Source: Saccharicrinis sp963675435
Lineage (GTDB): Bacteria; Bacteroidota; Bacteroidia; Bacteroidales; Marinilabiliaceae
Direction: 5' to 3'
Length of the DNA stretch: 64,000 bases
Assembly: GCA_963675435.1 (NCBI GenBank)
Contig: OY776216.1
Coordinates: forward strand, 2,914,001-2,978,000
Under the pieces are notes generated by a model. The model did no database searches, was not told the DNA's origin, and was given only the letters and a program-made list of their open reading frames with translations. Positions 1 through 8,232 of this stretch are shown in pieces (the first letter of the stretch is position 1; each line of letters begins with the position of its first letter). The position numbers were made by a program, and so were the translations under genes.

Positions 1-275
1 TCTTGCCCATTAATATTACAGGTTCAAAATCGTATCAGGATTAACTTAGGACGAAATTGCAGGTTCGAAATTGTGTATTGAATATTTGGGAACAAAAATG
101 CAAATGCAAAATTGGATCTGGATAGATTTAGTAACAAAAATGTAAATGCAAAATCATGTCCGGAAAATTTAGGAACGAAAATGCAGCTACAAAATCGTGT
201 CTGGATAGTTTTGAGAATGTAAATGCAAGTGTAAAATCATGTCTGGATTGATTTAGGAACGAAAATGCATAAGTA
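1..275. repeat. Degenerate tandem repeat, period 41-42 bp, about six copies
   Basis: A unit beginning AAAATCRTGTCTGGAT and continuing to about GGAACGAAAATGCA recurs with starts near 26, 67, 108, 150, 191 and 233, so the spacing is 41-42 bp. Copies are diverged, and the rightmost three match each other best. The spacing mixes 41 and 42, which would break a reading frame, so this is probably not a repetitive coding segment. There are no conserved-repeat/unique-spacer blocks, so it is not a CRISPR array. The array runs to the left edge and may continue outside the window. Confidence 0.75.
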
Positions 276-459
276 AAGAATTATAACAATAAATATGATT
301 CATTCTTTATGGAGAAAATAAACCTATTGAATTTGTTTTACTAATTATTAATAGCTGTTGTTATTAAGGAGTTAAATGTAAACATAAAAATTGTTATTCA
401 TTAATTTTTAATTATATTCAAAATCCCTAAATATAATATGATTAATCAGCAAAATTCCT
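276..459. other. AT-rich leader of the sensor kinase gene
   Basis: This stretch separates the tandem repeat from the sensor kinase start. It is very AT-rich and presumably holds the kinase promoter. I see no clean TAnnTTTG box and no terminator or open reading frame worth reporting. Confidence 0.4.
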
Positions 460-3400
460 ATGAATAAAAACATTACTTTCCTGATATCATTCTTCTTTAT
501 GTGGACAGGAATACACTCTGTATTCGCTGTAAATAAAATGGTATTTGATCACATTACTCAAATGGATGGTTTACCTTCTGATCATGTAAGTCAAATTCTT
601 CAGGATTCTGATGGATTGATGTGGTTTGCAACCTACAATGGACTTGCAAGTTATGATGGGTATAAGTTTCATACTTATTCGTATTCTCCCAATGATACAA
701 CATCAATCTGTCATGATAATGTTATTTCTATTTGTGAACAATCATCAAGATATATTTGGGTTGGTACAACTAGTGGATTCTGTAGATTAGATAAAGAGCT
801 GAATATTTTTAAAAGATATAATAATGATAAGATTGGTGCACTCTCTCGATCTAGTGTTCGTAAATTAATTTATGATTCTCAAGGTAAGCTGTGGATTGCA
901 TCCAATACCGGACTAGTGACTTTTGATATCAAAAAAGAAGAATGGGTTGGTTATGTGCCGGATTCAAATAAGAAAAATTCTATTAAATCAAATAATGTTA
1001 ATGATCTATACATTGATAAAAATGAAAAGGTGTGGATTGCTACTGATAAGGGATTGGAATTGTTTGACCCGGAGTTAGAATCATTTGCTCATATTAAAGG
1101 TGGAAATTTTGTAAAATTAACCAGATATAATGATGGGATTATGGCCATTACAAGAGATTTTGTGAGGTATATAACTCCTTCTGTTGAGGAAATTAATTTT
1201 TCACCAATGCTTTTCGAAGATATGCAAACAGGTGCCGTTGTAACAGATGTATTAATTGATTATGAAGGATATGATTGGTACACTGTGCGTGATAATGGTA
1301 TCTATTGTTTTAATAGAACATACAATACGTATCAGGTTTATAGATATGATAAATACGACAAAAACAGTATTAACTCAATTGTACCACAATGTATTTATAG
1401 GGATAATAATGATAATTTGTGGATAGGTACCTTTGATGGAGGTGTAAATTTTTACTCGCCTCATAAAAAACGTTTTAATAATATTCAGGATAATTTTAAA
1501 GAAGATGGATTACAAAATAATAAGGTTAAAACGATTTATGAGGATAGGAATGGTGATATTTGGATAGGAACCAAGGCTGGAGGAATGTTAAGTAAATTTG
1601 ATGCGGAATCACAAACATTTAAACACTTTAAACATGATCCTTCTGATCCTTCAAGTATAAGTGATGATTATATCTTTGCTATTTGTGATGCACAACCTGG
1701 ATATTTATGGGTAGGCACTATGAATGGAGGTTTAAACTTATTCAATAAAATCACAGGAAAATGTATTCATTATAAGCATGATGAGAAAGATTCAACGACT
1801 ATTTCTACAAATAATATCAGATCATTAATTGTTGATGATGATAAACTATGGATAGCTGGTCATCAAAGTGGTATTGATGTATTTGATATAAAAAGTCGGA
1901 AAAAAATTAAAAATTATAAATTTTCTCAAGCAGAAGGTAGTATTTCAAGTAATGTGATTAATGTCATTTACAAAGATTCAAAGAATCAATTATGGTTTGG
2001 AACTAGTTTTGGTCTAAATCGTTATGATCGAAAAAACGATCAGTTTATTAATTATTATCATCTAGACGCTAACTCTAATCATATTTCAGATAATATTATT
2101 CATTGTATAATCGAAGATGCTGAACATTATTTGTGGATCGGTACAAAGAACGGACTCAATAGGTACAATCCCAAAACAGATTCATTTGAGGTTTTTAATA
2201 CAAATAAAGGTTTACCTTCTAATTCAATATATGGGCTATCAATTGATAGAAATGGAATATGTTGGATGAGTACTAATGTAGGTATAGTAAAGTTTGATTA
2301 TAAAACAGGGCATTCATCACTCTATACCGATGAAGATGGACTGAGTAATAACGAGTTTGCTCCAACAGTTTATGCAACATCACAAGATGGCGAAGTTTTT
2401 TTTGGTGGAAATAAGGGCTTTACTTATTTTAAACCTGTAGATATAAGGACTAATCCACATATACCCAATATAGTATTTACAGATTTTAAGGTTCTTAATG
2501 AATCCGTAATTCCAGGGTTTGATAACCCTATTTTGAAAAAGCATATTAATAAAGCTGAATTAGTAAAACTCTATAGTGATCATTCTGTGTTTTCTTTTGA
2601 TTTTAGTGCATTAAATTATATTTCAACTGATAAAAATAAGTTTGCCTATATGTTGGTTGGTTTTGATAAAGACTGGCATTATGTCAATACTTCCCATTCT
2701 GCAACCTATACCAATCTTAATCCAGGTAAATATACATTTAAGGTAAGAGCATCAAATAATGATGGTGTATGGAATGAAGAAGGACGATCGTTAAGTATTG
2801 AAGTGATACCTTCCTGGTGGAATACAATATTGTTTAAGATTTTTATCATCGGCATTTTAATTTTATCTGTATTAATTCTTTTACGATTATGGCAAAAAGT
2901 TTATATAATAAAAACAACTGTTTTAGAAGAAAAAGTAAAAGAAAGAACTGATAATTTAAATAAGGCTAATCAGGAATTAAATGCTCAGAAAGAAGAAATT
3001 CTGATTCAAAGAAATGAAATTCAGGATAAGAAAGAGCAACTGGAAAAAGAATCCCAGAAAATGGCTATACTTAACAAATTTGGTCAGGAACTCACAAATA
3101 TTTTAAGTCTTACAGAAATTAGTCAGGTAACTTTTGATTATGTTAAAACGCTCCTTGATGTTCCAGTTTTTAGTATTGGTATATATAATCCAGATAATAA
3201 CCGATTAGAATTTCCAATCTATTTTGAAAATGGCCATCCAATAAATAGTTTTAATATTCCTTTAGATACTAAAAAAAGCCTGGCAGTTTGGTGTTTTAAA
3301 AATATGGGTGTTATATATAGCAATAATTTTAAAAGTGATTATCTTAATTATGTAGAAGAATATTACTTTTCCGATGCAGTTTTGCCTGAGTCAGTAATGT

Positions 3401-4785
3401 ATTTGGTTTTAACAGCAAAAGGGAAAAAGATTGGAGTGTTATTGGTTCAAAGTTATATGCTAAATGCTTATACGCAGAGCGATCTTGTTACCCTGCAAAC
3501 ATTGGGATCTTATATTGCCATTGCTTTAGATAATGCCAATGCCTACAGAATTGTATACAGACAAAATGAAGAATTAGAACAACAACAAAAATCGTTGGAG
3601 CAAAAAGTTAAAATAAGAACCAGAGAGCTGGAAGTTGCTAAATTTAAGGCAGAAGAAAGTGATCGGCTCAAAACCTCTTTTTTGGCAAATATGAGTCATG
3701 AAATACGAACTCCGTTAAATGCTATTGTTGGATTTTCTGATTGTTTGGTGTCTCAGGATCTAAGTTCAGAAGAAAAGGAGCATATGGCTGGTGTTATCAG
3801 GGTTAATTCAGATTCACTTTTGCAAATTATCAGTGATATAATCGATTTTTCAAAAATAGAAGCAGGACAAATGTCTATATCAAAATCAAATGTTGATGTT
3901 GATAGATTATTAAATGAACTTAAGCATACTTATCTGCTTCAGATACAAAGTACGAGTAAGCATATATCGCTAGAAAAGTCTATTGCTCCGAGGGAAATAA
4001 AAGAAAAACTTTATTTATTTACAGATCCGTATCGCTTGAAACAAATATTTAGAAATTTATTAGATAATGCACTAAAGTTCACCGATAGTGGAATAATTGA
4101 ATTTGGATATAAAGAAGTAGTTGGAGATAGATTGGTTTTCTATGTAAAAGACTCAGGTATTGGTATTGCTAAAGAAAATCAAAAAGTCATATTTGATCGA
4201 TTTCGAAAAATAGAGGATGATAACTCAATTTTATATAGGGGAACTGGTTTGGGCTTGTCTATTACTAAGTATTTAACAGGATTGTTGGATGGAGAAATAT
4301 GGGTGGAATCAGAAGTTGGTAAAGGATCTGAATTTATTTTTCAACTACCAAAGTTAATACATGAAAATGGTCGAGATAATAAGGAAAAGGATGAACTAGT
4401 TGATGTTAATGCAGATTGGTCAGGTAAAAAAATATTAGTGGTTGAGGATGAGGGATCTAATTGTGTTTTAATTGAGAAAGTGCTTAGAGATACAAATGTT
4501 AAAATTATTTGGGCAAAGGATGGAATTGAAGCAATGCGCTTGTTTAAAGAGAATAGTACAAAACTTGACTTGGTACTATTGGATATAAAATTGCCTGAAA
4601 AAGATGGTTTTGAGGTAATCAAGGAAATAAAAGAGCAAAATAATCATATTCCAGTAATTGCTCAAACTGCATTTGCCATGGCTAATGAGGAGCAAACGAT
4701 AAGGAATTCTGGATTTGATGATTATATTGCAAAACCTATAGGAAGAGTACAATTACTTACCAAAATGATGGTTTTTATGTCATAA
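460..4785 (+). CDS. Hybrid two-component sensor kinase with periplasmic propeller, GAF and receiver domains
   Basis: A 1441-aa membrane sensor of the Bacteroidota HTCS type that probably detects a periplasmic ligand, often a glycan, and signals by phosphorelay. It has an N-terminal signal peptide, then a long run of two-component propeller repeats (recurring LWIGT, LWFGT, GLNRY) to about residue 700, a Y_Y_Y domain (about 705-785), one membrane segment (about 789-811), a coiled coil, and a GAF-like domain (about 865-1015). The HisKA box has phosphorylatable His1080 in MSHEIRTPLN. The ATPase shows its N box near residue 1197 and a GTGLGLSI box. The C-terminal receiver has acidic residues E1329-D1330 and phospho-acceptor Asp1375. 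Unlike classical HTCS it stops at the receiver and has no AraC-type DNA-binding domain, so it must pass phosphate to another protein or act by another output. The target is unknown. Confidence 0.93.
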   Translation: MNKNITFLISFFFMWTGIHSVFAVNKMVFDHITQMDGLPSDHVSQILQDSDGLMWFATYNGLASYDGYKFHTYSYSPNDTTSICHDNVISICEQSSRYIWVGTTSGFCRLDKELNIFKRYNNDKIGALSRSSVRKLIYDSQGKLWIASNTGLVTFDIKKEEWVGYVPDSNKKNSIKSNNVNDLYIDKNEKVWIATDKGLELFDPELESFAHIKGGNFVKLTRYNDGIMAITRDFVRYITPSVEEINFSPMLFEDMQTGAVVTDVLIDYEGYDWYTVRDNGIYCFNRTYNTYQVYRYDKYDKNSINSIVPQCIYRDNNDNLWIGTFDGGVNFYSPHKKRFNNIQDNFKEDGLQNNKVKTIYEDRNGDIWIGTKAGGMLSKFDAESQTFKHFKHDPSDPSSISDDYIFAICDAQPGYLWVGTMNGGLNLFNKITGKCIHYKHDEKDSTTISTNNIRSLIVDDDKLWIAGHQSGIDVFDIKSRKKIKNYKFSQAEGSISSNVINVIYKDSKNQLWFGTSFGLNRYDRKNDQFINYYHLDANSNHISDNIIHCIIEDAEHYLWIGTKNGLNRYNPKTDSFEVFNTNKGLPSNSIYGLSIDRNGICWMSTNVGIVKFDYKTGHSSLYTDEDGLSNNEFAPTVYATSQDGEVFFGGNKGFTYFKPVDIRTNPHIPNIVFTDFKVLNESVIPGFDNPILKKHINKAELVKLYSDHSVFSFDFSALNYISTDKNKFAYMLVGFDKDWHYVNTSHSATYTNLNPGKYTFKVRASNNDGVWNEEGRSLSIEVIPSWWNTILFKIFIIGILILSVLILLRLWQKVYIIKTTVLEEKVKERTDNLNKANQELNAQKEEILIQRNEIQDKKEQLEKESQKMAILNKFGQELTNILSLTEISQVTFDYVKTLLDVPVFSIGIYNPDNNRLEFPIYFENGHPINSFNIPLDTKKSLAVWCFKNMGVIYSNNFKSDYLNYVEEYYFSDAVLPESVMYLVLTAKGKKIGVLLVQSYMLNAYTQSDLVTLQTLGSYIAIALDNANAYRIVYRQNEELEQQQKSLEQKVKIRTRELEVAKFKAEESDRLKTSFLANMSHEIRTPLNAIVGFSDCLVSQDLSSEEKEHMAGVIRVNSDSLLQIISDIIDFSKIEAGQMSISKSNVDVDRLLNELKHTYLLQIQSTSKHISLEKSIAPREIKEKLYLFTDPYRLKQIFRNLLDNALKFTDSGIIEFGYKEVVGDRLVFYVKDSGIGIAKENQKVIFDRFRKIEDDNSILYRGTGLGLSITKYLTGLLDGEIWVESEVGKGSEFIFQLPKLIHENGRDNKEKDELVDVNADWSGKKILVVEDEGSNCVLIEKVLRDTNVKIIWAKDGIEAMRLFKENSTKLDLVLLDIKLPEKDGFEVIKEIKEQNNHIPVIAQTAFAMANEEQTIRNSGFDDYIAKPIGRVQLLTKMMVFMS

Positions 4786-4812
4786 TTATTTCAAATGTTT
4801 ATAAGATGAACT

Positions 4813-5193
4813 ATGAATACTTCTGATAAGTTTTCCTTAATAAATAGGGTAAAGAGTTTTAAGTATGCTTTTAGGGGAATTAAAATGTTAGTTCAAAAAG
4901 AGCATAATTCTCGTATCCATTTTGCTGCTTTATTAGGAGTTGTTGTTTTGGGTTTTGTTCTTCAAATATCAATAAATGAATGGTTGGCAGTAATTGTTGT
5001 TTCCGGGATAGTAATCATATCGGAACTTTTTAATACGGCATTTGAGCGATTGGCTGATTTTGTAGAGCCAAAACATAATTTCAAAATAGGATTGATTAAA
5101 GATTATTGTGCTGGTGCTGTGTTAATTGCAGCAATTGTGGCAGTTGTTGTTGGTTGTATTGTCTTTATCCCTAAAATATTAGATAAGTTTTAA
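4813..5193 (+). CDS. Diacylglycerol kinase / undecaprenol kinase family protein
   Basis: A 126-aa integral membrane lipid kinase of the DgkA family. Members phosphorylate diacylglycerol or undecaprenol with ATP and recycle membrane lipids or the cell-wall carrier. The signature SELFNTAFERLAD (residues about 75-88), followed by KDYCAGAVL, gives the conserved E-x2-NTA-x-E and K-D-x2-AGAV pattern. Three hydrophobic helices fit the family fold, and the length is typical. It starts 27 bp after the sensor kinase stop with no terminator between, so the two are probably cotranscribed. Whether the substrate is diacylglycerol or undecaprenol cannot be decided from sequence. Confidence 0.9.
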   Translation: MNTSDKFSLINRVKSFKYAFRGIKMLVQKEHNSRIHFAALLGVVVLGFVLQISINEWLAVIVVSGIVIISELFNTAFERLADFVEPKHNFKIGLIKDYCAGAVLIAAIVAVVVGCIVFIPKILDKF

Positions 5194-5278
5194 GCTGTAG
5201 TTTATAATAACGTGGTTAAATAACAGTATTGTCTTCAAATAATATTTATTTTATTAGAAGCCAGAAATAAATTAATTG

Positions 5279-5430
5279 TTAATGTGAATAAATTTCCTCG
5301 AACTTATAACTTCCATCTTCTGACTCCCAGCCCCAAAAGGAAACTTGGGGATTTTGAAAACATTGTGGTTAACAACACCAATATAAATTTGAGCCAGGTT
5401 TTAAAGCTTCATTCAAGTATTCATTATATC
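5279..5430 (-). pseudogene. Remnant of a small cysteine-containing protein
   Basis: Read on the minus strand, this stretch encodes plausible protein sequence (YNEYLNEALKPGSNLYWCC, a stop, then PQCFQNPQVSFWGWE and on to IYSH before a final stop). The residue mix, rich in W, C, Y and G, looks like real protein rather than random AT-rich translation. There is an internal TAA and no ATG at the front. I do not recognise the family. It may be a decayed small gene. Confidence 0.35.
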
Positions 5431-5444
5431 CTAATGTAGTTTAT

Positions 5445-5993
5445 TTATTCCTGATTGATTAAATTTTGATACAGGTTGTAATTTTCATCATCGAAGCATA
5501 TAAAAATTACCTTTTCAATATTTGAGGTTTCATATTCAGATACTGTCTTGTAAGCTATTTGAGCTGCCTCTTCTTTGGGGTATCCATATACCCCTGTTGA
5601 AATATTTGGAAAGGCAATTGATTTGCAGTTATTCTGTGTAGCTATGTTAAGGGAGTTGATGTAACATTTAGCTAGTAATTTAGCTTCTTGGTGTTTGCCG
5701 TCTTTATAAATAGGACCAACTGTGTGAATAACAAATTTAGCAGGCATTTTTCCTGCAGTAGTTATTACAGCTTCTCCTGTAGGGCAACCTCCCTGTTTAT
5801 TTCGTATAAGTATACATTCATCCAAAATATGCTTTCCGCCTGCTTTGTGTATTGCACCATCAACACCACCACCTCCAAGTAAACTGGAATTGGCAGCATT
5901 AACAATTGCATCAACATTTAGAGTGGTAATATCACCTTGTTTAAGTTCAATTTGCATCTGATTAGATTTAATTTTTATAAGTTTTTGAGACAA
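5445..5993 (-). CDS. Macrodomain protein, O-acetyl-ADP-ribose deacetylase-like
   Basis: A 182-aa single macrodomain of the YmdB/MacroD type, which binds ADP-ribose and removes O-acetyl or protein-linked ADP-ribose. Visible features are VDAIVNAANSSLLGGGGVDG, carrying the catalytic Asn and the Gly-rich ligand loop, then a GEAVIT strand, VIHTVGP, and the second phosphate loop ISTGVYGYP. Met13 (MQIELKQGDIT) begins exactly at the domain and is a possible alternative start. The gene is monocistronic and convergent with the diacylglycerol kinase upstream. No partner ADP-ribosyltransferase is nearby, so a housekeeping role is more likely than an antitoxin role. Confidence 0.92.
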   Translation of the reverse strand: MSQKLIKIKSNQMQIELKQGDITTLNVDAIVNAANSSLLGGGGVDGAIHKAGGKHILDECILIRNKQGGCPTGEAVITTAGKMPAKFVIHTVGPIYKDGKHQEAKLLAKCYINSLNIATQNNCKSIAFPNISTGVYGYPKEEAAQIAYKTVSEYETSNIEKVIFICFDDENYNLYQNLINQE

Positions 5994-6054
5994 TGGCTAT
6001 AAAGTTAATCTATTACCTTGTTTGTGTATGTGTTAATCAATGTATTGTGTAGTT

Positions 6055-7038
6055 TTATTTTGATGGATTTATAGGAATAATTTGTTCTAAAACCCAATTG
6101 GTGCGTGCCCCTGTATTACCTGTACTTACGCATTTACTATTACTGGTTAATTCTTCGTTTACCTGTTTAATTAGGTTATATTGTATGTTTTCAGGATTTA
6201 AATAAGGAAATTCAACAACCCCATTTTCAGTAATTAATTTTATAGGGTGGTGATTAAATCCACTAAATAATATGGAACCTTTAGTGCCAATTATTTCCAT
6301 GATATCCTGATCTTCGTTTGCATGGGTGTTAAACGACCAGAATCCATTTCCAATTAATCCATTTTCAAATTGAAATGTTGCAGTAACAGTATCTTCCACC
6401 GAGTACCATGAATTATTATTTGTAGCAAAGCCAGAAGCTTTAACTATTGGACCAAAAATAAAATCAAGAAAATCAAACTGATGTGATGCCAGGTCATAAA
6501 ATATTCCCCCTCCCGCAATATTTTTATCAACCCTCCATGATGCCTGTTTTTCTGATTCCAGAGCCGGACGAGTCAACCTTATTTGAACAGAAAGCGGTGT
6601 TCCTATAATATTTTCATCTAAAAGTTCTTTTACTTTTAAAAATCCGGGGAGTGTTCTTCTGTAATAAGCAACAAATAGTGGTGTGTTGTATTTCTTTGAA
6701 GCCTCATTCATTTTAATACATTCCTCATAACTTGTTGCCATTGGTTTTTCAACATAAACAGGCTTTCCTGCTTTCATCGACATAATGGCATATTCTGCGT
6801 GAGATGATGGAGGAGTTGCAATATATACAGCATCAACGTGAGGTGATTTTATTAATTTTTCAGCAGTTTTATACACATGTTTAATATTATGTCTTTTAGC
6901 ATAGTCTTTTGCTTTTTCAAAGTCTCTTCTCATAACGGATGTCAGCTCTGCATGTTCAACTTTATTAAAGGCCGGACCGCTCTTAATTTCAGTAACATCA
7001 CCACATCCAATAATTCCCCATTTTATTTTATTGTTCAT
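6055..7038 (-). CDS. Gfo/Idh/MocA family NAD(P)-dependent oxidoreductase
   Basis: A 327-aa sugar or inositol dehydrogenase-type enzyme. The N-terminal Rossmann fold begins with KWGIIGCGDVTE, a GxGxxx nucleotide loop. The family motif EKP occurs in VYVEKPMATSYEE around residue 98, where the Lys is part of the catalytic site. The C-terminal alpha/beta domain includes GGGIFYDLASHQFDFLDF, with the His/Asp region that binds substrate in this family. Length and order are typical. The substrate cannot be read from the sequence, and the neighbours give no pathway. It is followed by the macrodomain gene on the same strand with a 61 bp gap, so the two may share a transcript. Confidence 0.9.
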   Translation of the reverse strand: MNNKIKWGIIGCGDVTEIKSGPAFNKVEHAELTSVMRRDFEKAKDYAKRHNIKHVYKTAEKLIKSPHVDAVYIATPPSSHAEYAIMSMKAGKPVYVEKPMATSYEECIKMNEASKKYNTPLFVAYYRRTLPGFLKVKELLDENIIGTPLSVQIRLTRPALESEKQASWRVDKNIAGGGIFYDLASHQFDFLDFIFGPIVKASGFATNNNSWYSVEDTVTATFQFENGLIGNGFWSFNTHANEDQDIMEIIGTKGSILFSGFNHHPIKLITENGVVEFPYLNPENIQYNLIKQVNEELTSNSKCVSTGNTGARTNWVLEQIIPINPSK

Positions 7039-7087
7039 TTTTTGACTACTATTATTGATTTGAAATAAGAATTAATATAAAATTTTT

Positions 7088-7095
7088 TATTTTTG
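7088..7095 (+). promoter_or_regulatory. Candidate -7 box TATTTTTG for the phosphoesterase gene
   Basis: An exact match to the Bacteroidota TAnnTTTG -7 consensus, 30 bp before the TTG start at 7125. A TTTG at 7059-7062 could be the -33 element, but the 25 bp spacer is longer than usual, so only the -7 box is well supported. Confidence 0.35.
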
Positions 7096-7124
7096 GCCAT
7101 AGCTTAAATCAAATATATTGAATT

Positions 7125-8102
7125 TTGTTGCTCGGTAATGTAAATAGACGAAAAACAATTCAGGAAGATTGTTTATATGATATTATAGGGGATGTTCATG
7201 GGTATGCTAATGAGCTGGAAGAACTGCTTGAGAAGCTTGGCTATACTCAGAATCATGGAGTTTGGAGACATGCACAACGGAAAGCAATTTTTGTTGGTGA
7301 TTTTGTTGACAGAGGCCCGGATTCTAAAAGAGTCCTTCAAATAGTGTCAGGGATGGTAGAGTTTGGTTCGGCACATGCTATTTTGGGTAACCATGAATTA
7401 AACATGATCATGTATCTTACCAAGGAAAACGGTAAACCAATCAGAAAACCTTCAGAATCAAGTAGAAAACTTATAGAAAAAATAAGAGACGAGTTTGATG
7501 ATGAACCCGAGTTGCTTAAAAAGTATGTAAAGTGGCTTAGGACATTACCTGTTTACTTATGTTTCGAAAAATTTAGAATTGTACACGCCTATTGGAATGA
7601 TGAATACATTGATCTGATAGATGAATATCGAAGCGAAGGTCGTTTTAAAAAGAAGGTCCTTAAATTAATGGCTGATCCAAACCATCCATTGTGCAACGCA
7701 ATAAATAGAATTACCAAAGGAATAGAGTTTCGTTTACCTGAGGACTTGATAATTAAGGACTCTAAAAATATTCGAAGAAACAACTTTAGAATCAGATGGT
7801 GGGAGTCTCCAAAAGGAAAAACTTTTCATGAATTAAGCTATGGTAATAAATTTAAGTTACCAGATTATACTATTCCTGAACAAATTCTTTTTCCTTACGA
7901 AATATATAAAGATCATGAGCCACCTGTGTTTTTTGGACATTACTGTATGGGAAATGGACAAATGAATCCAAAACAAAATATATGTTGTTTAGATGCCTGT
8001 GTGGCTAACGGAGGTTCATTGGCTGCATACAGATGGAATGGAGAGCGAACAATAAATTCGGAAAATATGGTTTTTGTAAAGCAAATATTCAGTTTCTTCT
8101 AA
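7125..8102 (+). CDS. Metallophosphoesterase, serine/threonine phosphatase-like
   Basis: A 325-aa calcineurin-like phosphoesterase. All metal-binding motifs are present in order: GDVHG (residues 22-26), GDFVDRG (58-64), GNHE (88-91), then a late GHYCMG with the C-terminal metal-binding His. It should be a cytoplasmic two-metal phosphatase related to bis(5'-nucleosyl)-tetraphosphatase and PP1-type enzymes; the substrate is not predictable. There is no in-frame ATG before the first catalytic motif and an in-frame stop lies just upstream at 7119. The start must therefore be TTG at 7125 or 7128, or ATT at 7122, which is unusual for this window. Confidence 0.88.
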   Translation: MLLGNVNRRKTIQEDCLYDIIGDVHGYANELEELLEKLGYTQNHGVWRHAQRKAIFVGDFVDRGPDSKRVLQIVSGMVEFGSAHAILGNHELNMIMYLTKENGKPIRKPSESSRKLIEKIRDEFDDEPELLKKYVKWLRTLPVYLCFEKFRIVHAYWNDEYIDLIDEYRSEGRFKKKVLKLMADPNHPLCNAINRITKGIEFRLPEDLIIKDSKNIRRNNFRIRWWESPKGKTFHELSYGNKFKLPDYTIPEQILFPYEIYKDHEPPVFFGHYCMGNGQMNPKQNICCLDACVANGGSLAAYRWNGERTINSENMVFVKQIFSFF

Positions 8103-8184
8103 ATTCACAAGACTACTTTAATAATAAAATATCATTTTGACATTAACTTTTGGCATGGTATTTATTTCAATTGCTTAATCTTAT

Positions 8185-8192
8185 TATATTTG
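8185..8192 (+). promoter_or_regulatory. Candidate -7 box TATATTTG for the TPR protein / helicase unit
   Basis: An exact TAnnTTTG match 41 bp before the start at 8233. I see no TTG at the expected 17-21 bp upstream distance, so this is a half-supported promoter. Confidence 0.3.
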
Positions 8193-8232
8193 TTTGCTGA
8201 TTAAATAGGGTATACCTACCAATTGTTTATTT

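Noticed and set aside
1..275. CRISPR array
   Set aside because: Copies are diverged throughout the unit and there is no alternation of identical repeats and unique spacers; no cas genes are in the window.
5445..5993. Macrodomain antitoxin of a DarTG-type system
   Set aside because: No DarT-like ADP-ribosyltransferase gene is adjacent; the protein fits the general YmdB type.
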